This document shows positions 39,412-47,527 of a stretch of DNA of 64,000 nt, piece after piece. Numbering within the stretch: position 1 is the first letter of the stretch; every line of letters begins with the position of its first letter. Origin of the DNA: Pleurocapsa minor GSE-CHR-MK 17-07R. GTDB lineage: Bacteria; Chloroflexota; Anaerolineae; Aggregatilineales; Phototrophicaceae. Location: positions 956,679 through 1,020,678 of the forward strand of contig JAHHHY010000001.1 in assembly GCA_019359125.1 (NCBI GenBank). The letters run 5' to 3'. The translations under genes were made by a program, and so were the position numbers. The notes under the pieces are model-generated. The model saw only the letters and a program-made list of their open reading frames with translations. It was not told the origin of the DNA and made no database searches.

Positions 39412-40601
39412 TTCACCGTTTCCCCCAGTCCATCTTCCTGTCGGATTTTTTCGCCGAGTGCCTTCGCGTTGGTTTGCATAGTGCGAATTGTTGTCGCTTG
39501 ATTGATTGCCGCTGCAAGATTTTCCACCGTCAACTTCTTGCGTGGAATCGGGGCTGTGCCGACACCAAGTTCTTGAGCGCGTCTGCCCCAGTACGGTTGG
39601 TCAGCGGTATGCGGCGCAATAATCGTTGGCACACCGGCGCGGAATCCTGCTGCGGTTGTCCCTGCCCCGCCGTGATGGATGACTGCTGCCGTGCGCGGAA
39701 AGAGCCAGCTATGTGGTGCGTATTTCAGAATATGGATATTTTCCTGCACATTTTCAGCGCCTAACCCCGCCCAACCGGTCAGAATTATCGCTCGCTTACC
39801 GGTGCGTTGGACTGCCTCAATGACTGTGCGCGTCGTGGTTTCTGGTTTGCTGTCCGGCATACTGCCAAAACCAATATATACTGGCGGTTCACCCATATTT
39901 AGGAAATCAAGTAAATCCTGTGGAGGAGTCCAATCAGGATCATCATCAAACAGATAACCGGTCACCTGCCAGTTTTCACGCCAATCTAACGGGCGTGGAA
40001 AAACGTGCTGGCTCACGATAGTAAGCGCAGACGCCGCGTCGACAAAAGCTTGAAACTCTTTATAACTACTGCTTGATTGACCGAACAAAAGCCACTGCAT
40101 ACGGCGAACCATGCTGTGGCTCATCCGGTTATAGAGCTGTGGAAGAGGCAACCAATCGGGTGCTGGAGGTGTTATTACAGACGGAACATCACGGGAAAAG
40201 CTCAGGGGAAATGTGTTGATGAAAAGTGATCTGAGTTTGTTGACCTTTATGATGTCAAACAGGAATGAGATGCCAAATTCCCCTGTTATCAACACATCTG
40301 TTTTGCGCGTTGCCTCTAACACATCCGTCCTCGTCCGAACAAGGTTTGGGCGCATGGATTTCCGCATAATCTGAAATTGGCGGATGACATTTTCATCCAG
40401 CACTCCGGCATTCTCTCTCGCAAAGGTATCTGCATCCGTTGAGAGGGAATAAAAATCCAGATTGCGGGAGCGTATCCACGACTCGTAACCTTGAGAAGCA
40501 ACTACTTGCACCGTATGCCCGGCTTTTTGCAGTGCCATCCCCAGCACCACATGCGGACGAATATCGCCCCATGTGCCATAGACAAAGATTGAGATGTGCA
40601 T
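39384..40601 (-). CDS. UGT-type glycosyltransferase (GT1 family)
   Basis: A 405-residue GT-B enzyme. The N-terminal acceptor domain starts SIFVYGTWGDIRPHVVLGMAL, as in sterol and macrolide glucosyltransferases. The C-terminal nucleotide-sugar motif is HHGGAGTTAAGFRAGVPTIIAPHTADQ (from residue 309). Family members glycosylate lipids or natural products. Its start codon overlaps the P450 stop as TAATG, so the two are translationally coupled; a P450 product is a reasonable acceptor guess. Confidence 0.92.
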   Translation of the reverse strand: MHISIFVYGTWGDIRPHVVLGMALQKAGHTVQVVASQGYESWIRSRNLDFYSLSTDADTFARENAGVLDENVIRQFQIMRKSMRPNLVRTRTDVLEATRKTDVLITGEFGISFLFDIIKVNKLRSLFINTFPLSFSRDVPSVITPPAPDWLPLPQLYNRMSHSMVRRMQWLLFGQSSSSYKEFQAFVDAASALTIVSQHVFPRPLDWRENWQVTGYLFDDDPDWTPPQDLLDFLNMGEPPVYIGFGSMPDSKPETTTRTVIEAVQRTGKRAIILTGWAGLGAENVQENIHILKYAPHSWLFPRTAAVIHHGGAGTTAAGFRAGVPTIIAPHTADQPYWGRRAQELGVGTAPIPRKKLTVENLAAAINQATTIRTMQTNAKALGEKIRQEDGLGETVKWVERFLSI

Positions 40602-41908
40602 TACAGACGCTCCCGAACCCGAAGGTCTAAACCAGGATAAGGACGCAGCGTGAAGCCTCCATCCATCAACACAGATTGCCCAGGATCTACCAGCAAGACC
40701 TCATAATGTGTGAGGATGATTTGCAGGATAATTTTTGCTTCCATCTCAGCCAGATACGCCCCCAGGCAGACACGCGGCCCACCACCGAAAGGCATGTATA
40801 CATAGGGAGGATACTTTGCTCTCCAGTCACCTTCAAAGCGTGAAGGGTCAAAGCTGTCGGGAGCGTTCCAGAACTGCGCCAGATGATGCTGTATATAAGG
40901 ACTGATATAGATAACACTGCCTTTCGGGATAGTGTGCCTACCCACATGAATATCTTCGACCACCCGTCGCATGAAAAGTGACCATGCCGGAGGATACATT
41001 CGCAGTGTTTCTTTCAGTACACGATCCAGCAACGGTATATCACCCGAACTGTTGCTGATTTCATCGTGTAGTTGCGTTTGTGTTTCAGGATGTTTTGCGA
41101 GTAGGTACAGCGCCCAGCATACCCATAATGCAGTCGTCTCATGCCCGGCAACAAACAGGCTGTAAAGCTCATCGCCGATCTGTTCATCTGTTAACGACTC
41201 GCCCGTCTCTGCGTCTTTAGCCAAAATCAGGGCAGACAGCACATCTCCGTGATCCAAATCTTCCGTGCGGCGGCATTGAATCACATCACGCAGATAGGTG
41301 ACTAGGGTTTCTTTTGCCTGTCGTTCGCGCTTGCTTCGTTCCAGTGGCAGCCATTTGGGCAAGACAAACAGCGACCCGGCATCGAGCACAAACTGCCCTA
41401 GCAGTATGTCGATTGCTCGACTGAGGGGAGCGGCTTCCCGGTGAATATCCTGATATCCGAACAGGATTTCACCGATGATGCCCATCGTAAGACGTGTCAT
41501 TTCTTGCCTGATGTCATACACCTGACCCGACTCCCATCTTTGGGTAAATCGTAGGGTATGGTTGCCCATCAAGTTCAAATAATCCTGAACGCGCTTGGTA
41601 TGAAACGCGGGGGTGAGTAGATGGCGTTGTGAACGCCAAATCTCACCTTCTAAGAAAACAATATTGAATTTGGCAACTCGATTGGACGCTTGAGTTAGAC
41701 GTTCCCATTTGATAGTTTTCGTCCAATCCTTCACTAGTACTTCACGGATGTACTCAGGTTCAGTAACCAGATATAGATCGACGAACGGACCGAACTTGAA
41801 GTATGCAACTCCACCCTGAGACTCAGCCAGCCCCATCAGAAACGCAAAGGGATTTGCCCGCAGTTTTGCCAGATTCGCTAATCCCAGAAAGCCGCCTGTT
41901 GTGTTCAT
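40601..41908 (-). CDS. Cytochrome P450
   Basis: A 435-residue soluble P450 monooxygenase. The I-helix AGHETT is at 254-259, the K-helix ExxR in ETLRMYPPAW near 300, and the heme loop FGGGPRVCLG has its ligand at Cys381. The length and absence of a membrane anchor fit bacterial class I enzymes, though the ETLRMYPP and PFGGGPRVCLG forms also occur in CYP4/CYP102-like fatty-acid hydroxylases. No ferredoxin or reductase gene is nearby. It is the first gene of the P450-glycosyltransferase-kinase-regulator operon. Confidence 0.95.
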   Translation of the reverse strand: MNTTGGFLGLANLAKLRANPFAFLMGLAESQGGVAYFKFGPFVDLYLVTEPEYIREVLVKDWTKTIKWERLTQASNRVAKFNIVFLEGEIWRSQRHLLTPAFHTKRVQDYLNLMGNHTLRFTQRWESGQVYDIRQEMTRLTMGIIGEILFGYQDIHREAAPLSRAIDILLGQFVLDAGSLFVLPKWLPLERSKRERQAKETLVTYLRDVIQCRRTEDLDHGDVLSALILAKDAETGESLTDEQIGDELYSLFVAGHETTALWVCWALYLLAKHPETQTQLHDEISNSSGDIPLLDRVLKETLRMYPPAWSLFMRRVVEDIHVGRHTIPKGSVIYISPYIQHHLAQFWNAPDSFDPSRFEGDWRAKYPPYVYMPFGGGPRVCLGAYLAEMEAKIILQIILTHYEVLLVDPGQSVLMDGGFTLRPYPGLDLRVRERL

Positions 41909-42005
41909 GAGCTACCCGCCTTTGCCCGATGTACATCTATCCTCCACAAATGAAGAGATGGACAATCCAACTACTGCCCATCTCTTCATTGTATTCGGCA
42001 GTGAT

Positions 42006-43342
42006 TTATTCGCCGCCCATACCTGCCATGAGCGTTTCGGCTGCCCCGGTGAACGCGATGCTGGTGACGCTCATCATGAGCGCTTCAACCAGCGCGTCGG
42101 ATCGCCCGACAGGAGATGACAGCAGCGCCGCCAATACGTATACCCCATCGGTGACTTCATAAAATAGAGTGAGATTATTTTCCGTGACCCCCACGTTTAC
42201 CCGCTGAATGGCTGGCGTGCCATCACTGATCGCGATCACGCTCGCACTCACCACTTCCGCACCTTCGGCATTGTCCGGTTGCGGAGCGAACACCATGGCC
42301 AAATCGCTCAACGAGGCATCGGCAGGCAGTCCCTTATGCGTGAAGAAGGCCGCCGGGATGAACATCGCGGCGATTCCCCAGCCGCCCTCCGGCACTGGCT
42401 GTGCGACGATGGAAAGGTCAATCGTCGCATCGCTGTCAGCAAGCGCCACACTGGGGAACGGGAAACCAAAAGTGCGGGCAATATCAGGACCCACTGTCGT
42501 CAGCGCAGCCGCGTGATCGAGCGTGAACATCCCGGCGGGATCGGCGTAAGTGACGGTATCCGTTACCTTGACCAACTGGATCATGCCGAGTTCGGAATGC
42601 GTGTGCATCTCATCCATGTTCATCAGGTCGGACAGATTGCAGATGATGGCATACTTTCCCGGCTGCAAGTCCACGCCGACATACACGGACTCACCGCTGC
42701 TCATTGGCATCAGCACATGGAACTGCTGGGACGCAGACTCTTCGCCTTCCGCCAGCAATGCCTGTACACCTTCGATAGTCGTTCCGGGTTCAACCGGAGC
42801 GATGGCGAGTTCCTTCCACTGCTCTCCGCCGTTTTCGATACGCCAGATGCTCTCGCCTGCTGGGGCGATCAGCGGCAGGCCATAACCGAAATCGACCGTA
42901 ATGACTTCCAGATCGGCGGCGGGAGCTTCATATGCCGCTTCGGCTGAGTCTGCAACTATGATCGGGGCGATCTGTGTGGTATATCGCCCGCGAAATTTGC
43001 CAGCACATATCTGCCAGCATCCAGATCAAAGGGATGCTTTCCGATTGTCCCGGCATGACAGCGCCCCCACCTTTTAACGTGACCAGCGGCAGCATCCCCA
43101 ACGGGTTTTCAGCCATCGTCGTGAACACGTCATCAGCCACCAGCTCATCGTTGAAGCGCTTCAGCATTATTGGCGATCTCTAACGTCACTCAACCCGCTG
43201 GCAATGATTCCAGCGCGATCAATCCTTCCGCCGCCAGCGTCACGGTAGCTGCTGAGATCGTGTCTTGACCAAGCACCGCCCCGCCGATCAACACCAAGAG
43301 TGCGAGAAGCAGCACAGTCTGAACAAAGCGTTTATGGATCAT
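42006..43342 (-). pseudogene. Cupredoxin-like secreted protein, frameshifted
   Basis: Paralog of the secreted protein at 20844. From ATG 43342 there is a signal peptide (VQTVLLLALLVLIGGAVLG), then a TGA after LESLPAG. The frame changes at about 43160, again near 43035 (to FDLDAGRYVLANFAGD) and again near 42965. From there it stays open to 42006 with ITVDFGYGLPLIAPAGESIWRIENGGEQWKELAI and LQPGKYAIICNLSD. The last ~130 residues have no counterpart in the intact paralog. At least three shifts and one stop make this a pseudogene unless the base calls are wrong. Confidence 0.78.
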
Positions 43343-43363
43343 TTGACACCCTTGATCTAACTG

Positions 43364-43903
43364 CTAACGTGCGGTAATGGTCATCGTGCCGCTTTCGCCG
43401 ACTGAGCGCCCGTCAACGAACTGCACGGCGCTCGTCACGTATACATCCGCGAGATACAGATCGGCATACGAGCCGGAGACGGACAGAATCATTCCAGAAG
43501 CATTGATACTCGCCTGATCAGATCCTTCTGCGAGATAAAGGCTTCCTGCGTAAAAACCTTCGAGCGTACCATCTTCCGTTTCGATAGTGAACATGATCGT
43601 GACTGGATGAAGCGGCGGTGAAGGCATGGCGGTGACTTCCGAGATGAGTGCCGAGATACTTCCCTCAAACGTACCTCTGACCTCACCTGCTCCCTGAATG
43701 CGGAAGGTCATTCGACCGTCGATGAGCGGCTCAATGGTCGGCGGGCCGGCAGCGCCAAGGCTGTATTCGAGAACGACAGGTTCGAAGGACAGACCAAGCG
43801 GCTCAACCGGGACTACATCCTGAGCGAGTGCCCTACTGAAAGCACCCACGACAAATAAACCAACAAACAGTACTCGTAACACCGTGTACAGGTTTTTCAT
43901 CAT
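43364..43903 (-). CDS. Secreted protein of unknown function
   Basis: A 179-residue protein with an N-terminal signal peptide (VLFVGLFVVGAFSRALA) and a single all-beta domain (RMTFRIQGAGEVRGTFEGSIS, DGTLEGFYAGSLYLAEG). No catalytic motif or anchor is seen. AGGAG lies just upstream of two consecutive ATG codons. About 60 bases before the start is a 50-bp element also found before the fasciclin gene at 45410. Confidence 0.7.
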   Translation of the reverse strand: MMKNLYTVLRVLFVGLFVVGAFSRALAQDVVPVEPLGLSFEPVVLEYSLGAAGPPTIEPLIDGRMTFRIQGAGEVRGTFEGSISALISEVTAMPSPPLHPVTIMFTIETEDGTLEGFYAGSLYLAEGSDQASINASGMILSVSGSYADLYLADVYVTSAVQFVDGRSVGESGTMTITAR

Positions 43904-43961
43904 ATTTCTCCTTTTCAGGCATAAAAGCGAATGTTGCTTCTGCTCACTTTACGAAAGGTGC

Positions 43962-44012
43962 TTTCCCGATGTCATGGGGGCATACCCCCAAAGTCATCGG
44001 GAGATTCTCCCG
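43962..44012 (-). promoter_or_regulatory. 50-bp upstream element, copy 1
   Basis: Aligns with 45467-45517 with few differences, including an invariant ATGTCATGGGGGCA and a TCGGGAG block. It holds the inverted repeats TGGGGG/CCCCCA and GGGAG/CTCCC. It lies 59 bases before the start of the secreted gene at 43903. Confidence 0.6.
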
Positions 44013-44026
44013 CTTTCGAACGGAGT

Positions 44027-44341
44027 TTACGGCGATGCAAAGGGTTTTGCTGATTTGATAAGGGACACGGTGAGTGGGTCATACTCGACATGTACTTGTG
44101 TACCATCCGTGAGGACACAATCTACCCTGTCGTGATCGGCTGAAAGGGTCTCGCCGCAAGCTGTCAGAATGCTCGCGATCACCTGCCAGCGTTGGTCATC
44201 ATTCACGAAAGCGACACTGCTGGATTGTGTGATGTCTTCTTTGGCGAAGCGGACACCCGTTTCATCCACGTATACAGCGGTTATCGCCGGATCAGCCAAC
44301 AATGGCTCAAGAGGACCCACATCAATCGGGAGGTTCGACAT
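44027..44341 (-). CDS. CpaF/TadA N-terminal-domain-only protein
   Basis: A 104-residue protein resembling only the N-terminal domain of CpaF/TadA secretion ATPases: GPLEPLLADPAITAVYVD, then ETLSADHDRVDCVLTDGTQVHVE, matching the usual GxLExLLxDPxVTEIxVN and SxPxVDARLxDGSRV pattern. The RecA-like ATPase domain (Walker A) is absent; the frame stops after LIKSAKPFASP. It is either a fragment left by rearrangement or a standalone domain. It starts 14 bases downstream of the fasciclin gene's stop. Confidence 0.55.
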   Translation of the reverse strand: MSNLPIDVGPLEPLLADPAITAVYVDETGVRFAKEDITQSSSVAFVNDDQRWQVIASILTACGETLSADHDRVDCVLTDGTQVHVEYDPLTVSLIKSAKPFASP

Positions 44342-44354
44342 GGCTGATACCCTT

Positions 44355-45410
44355 TCACTGAGCGGTGTTGATCACGCCGTCGATACCGTAGATTACGCCG
44401 TTGGCGAGCCGTACATCCCACAGGATCGGTGCGCCTTCAATTTCCCAATAGCCGCTGTCGGTCGCGCCGAAGTTAATGGAAACCGTATTTCTGGCGACCG
44501 TCGTCAGGGTTGGATGCTGCGGGAGCGCATAAGGTGGCAGGTTTTGAGCCGTGATATGCGTGGCAAAAAGGTCACCCAACTGCGCCGCATCGGGGATCAG
44601 ACTTGCGGCAACCAGATCGTCAACCACGCCGTTGACGGGCAGGAACAGCGTGTAATGTTCGTCGGGCGAAAGGGTGTCCAGCAGGTCTGTCTGCGCGAGG
44701 AGTGTCGCGACTCGTGCGAACTGTGCGCCTTCATGGATCGATAGCAGATATTCGGCAATTGTCAAGCGGCTGGAACGGTGATAGATGATTTGCGGTTCGC
44801 CCGACGGCATCGACCGCACCGCGATCAGAAAATCGGTGTTGGCATGTGGCGTGAACACTTCCGAATATTCTAAGTCACCTACCATGCCACCAATCGTGGC
44901 TTCGGTTGGCGGCAGCACCAGAAACCCATAGCCATCAGCGGGAATTTCCGATAAGCCCGGCGCATCGTCCACCGTAACGTTCGAGATCGGCTGTTCGGTG
45001 AGATTGACGATGATCGCGCCGCTGCCTTCCGCATCCGCCCGCAGTTCGGTTTCGTCTAGCGTGATAAACGCCACCGCTTGGCTGTATTCACCATCGACGA
45101 TCACGCTATAACTGTGTCCTGCTTCTAAGGTAAGTACGGTGGATGCGCTTGCGTCAGGTTGGTCGACAATCGCTGTCGTCAGCGTGTGTTCACCGGCGGC
45201 GATTTCGACGTATTCTGTCGCAAATGGCCATCCAACTTGCTCAAAGATCACAGTGTCATCTAACATAATGTAAATCGTTGAGCTGATTTCCGGCAGATAC
45301 GAAAGTTGCATCACGCGCAGTTGGGCGGGTGCATCGCCTTGTGCATGCGCCAGCGTAATCGTGATGCTGAACAGCATGGCTAAAACGAGATTGAGCGGCT
45401 TTTTTATCAT
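44355..45410 (-). CDS. Secreted DUF4397 plus fasciclin-domain protein
   Basis: A 351-residue exported protein. Its signal peptide (LNLVLAMLFSITITLAHA) is followed by a DUF4397-like beta-sandwich (about 30-215; LRVMQLSYLPEISSTIYIMLDD). A fasciclin (FAS1) domain follows (about 225-350), with YTLFLPVNGVVDDL, THITAQNL and the closing NGVIYGIDGVI. FAS1 domains usually mediate adhesion. ATG 45410 places the signal peptide at the N-terminus; an upstream in-frame ATG at 45467 lacks a ribosome site and would overlap the 50-bp element. Confidence 0.85.
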   Translation of the reverse strand: MIKKPLNLVLAMLFSITITLAHAQGDAPAQLRVMQLSYLPEISSTIYIMLDDTVIFEQVGWPFATEYVEIAAGEHTLTTAIVDQPDASASTVLTLEAGHSYSVIVDGEYSQAVAFITLDETELRADAEGSGAIIVNLTEQPISNVTVDDAPGLSEIPADGYGFLVLPPTEATIGGMVGDLEYSEVFTPHANTDFLIAVRSMPSGEPQIIYHRSSRLTIAEYLLSIHEGAQFARVATLLAQTDLLDTLSPDEHYTLFLPVNGVVDDLVAASLIPDAAQLGDLFATHITAQNLPPYALPQHPTLTTVARNTVSINFGATDSGYWEIEGAPILWDVRLANGVIYGIDGVINTAQ

Positions 45411-45466
45411 AGTTGTTAATCCTCTGGTAGAACGCTTAACCCTGCTCTTCACGTTATACGCCGACA

Positions 45467-45517
45467 TTTCCCAATGTCATGGGGGCACACACCGAAAGCG
45501 GTCGGGAGGATTTCCCA
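45467..45517 (-). promoter_or_regulatory. 50-bp upstream element, copy 2
   Basis: Second copy of the element at 43962-44012, 57 bases before the fasciclin gene start, in the same orientation and position as copy 1. It probably contains a promoter or operator shared by the two secreted-protein genes. Confidence 0.6.
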
Positions 45518-45580
45518 ATAACTTACCCTGTTGATAAAACCTATCTACAACGTCTATATTTCTCGTAGAATCTAGCTAGA

Positions 45581-46186
45581 GTGTTGATAGGCTCAATCGT
45601 GATCAAATTTGCTGTTCTCGCACTGCTCTACCAACATGAATCCCACGGTTACGAGCTCAGTCGGCAATTCGGCTTAACACTGAAAACGGATAGGGACATC
45701 AAAGCAGGTCATGTCGCTGTGACCTTAGGGCGTCTGAAGCAATCGGGGCTGGTTGAGTATGAGTTCGCTGAAACGGATGCCGCCCCGGATCGCAAGATGT
45801 ATCGCTTGACGGAACTAGGACTGCAAACCCTGCGCGAATGATATTTGCAAGCCGAGATCCGGGATTACCGTATGGGAGATTCGCTTTATCTCAATCTCTT
45901 CTTCAGCCTGACTGGCGCACTAGTGACGCCGGAAGCAGTGCTGCTTAATCAGCGCCGTCGTCTTTACCAGGAACTGCATCAGGTCGTGGAGATGCAGGCA
46001 CAGACCAACCCTCAGAACGAACTTCCGCTGCTGCTCCTGCTCGAAACTGTTGTGGTTCATATCGAAGCCGATATTCGTTGGCTGGAAATTTGTATCCAGC
46101 GGATTGCCGAGCTGAAGCAGTATCAGCCGGTACCCCGTTTCCACAACCTCGTGGACGACCGAAACAAAATTGAGAAAAGGTGCATC
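45581..46186 (+). pseudogene. PadR-family regulator interrupted by TGA
   Basis: The first 86 codons encode a PadR winged helix (KFAVLALLYQHESHGYELSRQF ... RLKQSGLVEYEF ... KMYRLTELGLQTLRE). TGA at 45839-45841 replaces what is normally Trp at the start of the C-terminal PadR domain; the same frame continues as YLQAEIRDYRMGDSLYLNLFFSL and coils to about 46160. PadR regulators usually repress neighbouring transporters, and a transporter start follows. It is interrupted by one nonsense codon; the N-terminal domain alone could still be made. Confidence 0.75.
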
Positions 46187-46224
46187 ATGATTACCCATAC
46201 CGAAAACTTGGTTAAACATTTTGG
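46187..46224 (+). pseudogene. 5' stub of an ABC transporter ATPase gene
   Basis: ATG 46187 with AAAAGG upstream begins MITHTENLVKHFG, a typical first strand of ABC ATPases (xTxxLTKxFG). It is cut after 13 codons where the second insertion sequence copy begins. Confidence 0.6.
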
Positions 46225-46895
46225 AGTCGGATGCGCAGTCGCATCGGCGATATGTACACGGCGTGTCCCGACCTCGATGAAAAAGAACACCTAGAGGGTT
46301 TGAAGGCGAATGGTTTCGACAGTGAAGACATCAGACGCCAACAACGTGTCCTTGTAGTGATTGAAGAAGTTTCGCCATGTCGAAGATGTCTTCCTGTGGG
46401 GAACAGGGAGAATGCCGAGACAGCGCAGAATCTGCCGAACCGTTTCGTGGCTGATCCGATAGCCCAGTTTATCAGTTCTCCCGTGATGCGGTCATCGCCC
46501 ACTTGTTTTCTCGAGCGAGTTGGAGCACCATCTGGATGATCTGGGGCTCGACTGGGGGTCGCCCCACTTTCTTCACTTGCTGGTTGAAGGTCCACTTGCG
46601 CCTGAAAAGCTCGCGCTGCCACCGGAGTAGCGTATCGGGTTTGAAGATCAGGACCAACTGCCCCAATTGGGCTTTGGGCAACTCGGTGAACAGTCAGAGT
46701 TACTCAACCAGGGTCACAGCATCAGCAGTAGTTCAATGGTTTTGTCATCCGGTGCAAGCCGCCTGAAACGCAGACTGTCCCAAAGTAGATGTACAGCAAG
46801 ATAGATGAAATACCAGATCATCGATGAATGGGTTGCTCGAAACGGTCAGATCGTCGGATTATACTGGTCCCAAGTTGGATTTATTGCTACTACAG
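46225..46895 (-). mobile_element. rve-type insertion sequence, copy 2 (left part missing)
   Basis: Nearly identical to the right part of copy 1 (35498-36149), ending in the same ...TTGCTACTACAG terminus. It carries the transposase N-terminal piece and helix-turn-helix part (ATG at 46821) with the same internal deletion and the same TAG for Tyr. It lacks copy 1's two-base insertion near 35519 but has its own indels near 46470. Its transposase C-terminus and left terminal repeat are absent; the junction at 46225 abuts the ABC stub. Confidence 0.83.
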
Positions 46896-47374
46896 TCGAG
46901 CGCCAGATCGGTCAGCGTATCGCCCAGGTTGGTCAGCCGCGCGATCGTCACCAGCGTGCGCGGATCGACCGACAGTATCTGAATGTCGAGCGCCACCTGC
47001 GGCTGCTGCACCCGGATGGCCAGCGGGATCCGGTCAACATCACCTTGCTCGTTCTTCAGCCGCACGCTCAGCGTGTACACCTCGCGCTCGGTCTCCTGGG
47101 TGAACACGCGCAGCGGCGCGTCAAAGGTCTGCCCTGGCTGAAGCAGCACGACCTGGTCGACGCTGCCCGATTTTGTGAACCCGAGGATCAGATCCTTGTA
47201 CGGGTTATCGACGTCGAGCACGATTGCGCGGGCGACGGTGTCATCGTTGCGGACGCGAATGGTCATGGGCGCCCCGGACACGGTCTGCATGAGATCGTAG
47301 CCATCAGAAGTGGAGAAGTCGTAGCCGGTATCGATGAAGGTGGTCGAGCGTACGCGCGTGAAGGTCTGCGGCAT
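46896..47374 (-). CDS. Unknown protein, 3' end removed by insertion sequence
   Basis: The first ~159 residues of a larger protein: beta-rich, with CARDB/Ig-like strands (MTIRVRNDDTVARAIVLDVDNP, AIRVQQPQVALDIQILSVD). The frame runs into the insertion sequence end (SSNKSNLGPV), so the real C-terminus is lost. GC content and codon use look higher than neighbours and similar to the VirB4-like fragment at 51.1 kb; both may come from one foreign element. From 47375 to 47527 I see no gene. Confidence 0.55.
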
Positions 47375-47527
47375 GAAGCCGGGGTGTGCGATGCAAGTGT
47401 TTGTCGGCTGCCGACCGTTCGCAGGCCTGTACGCGCTGGCGCCTCAGCAGGAAGCGACAGGTGGGGCGGCCCAAAAGAGCCGTCCCTTGTCCTGCCCTCT
47501 ATTCTACGCCTGAAAACACGGCCACCA

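Noticed and set aside
35016..46895. A composite transposon formed by the two insertion sequence copies.
   Set aside because: Copy 2 lacks one end, neither has a functional transposase, and no target duplication flanks the pair.
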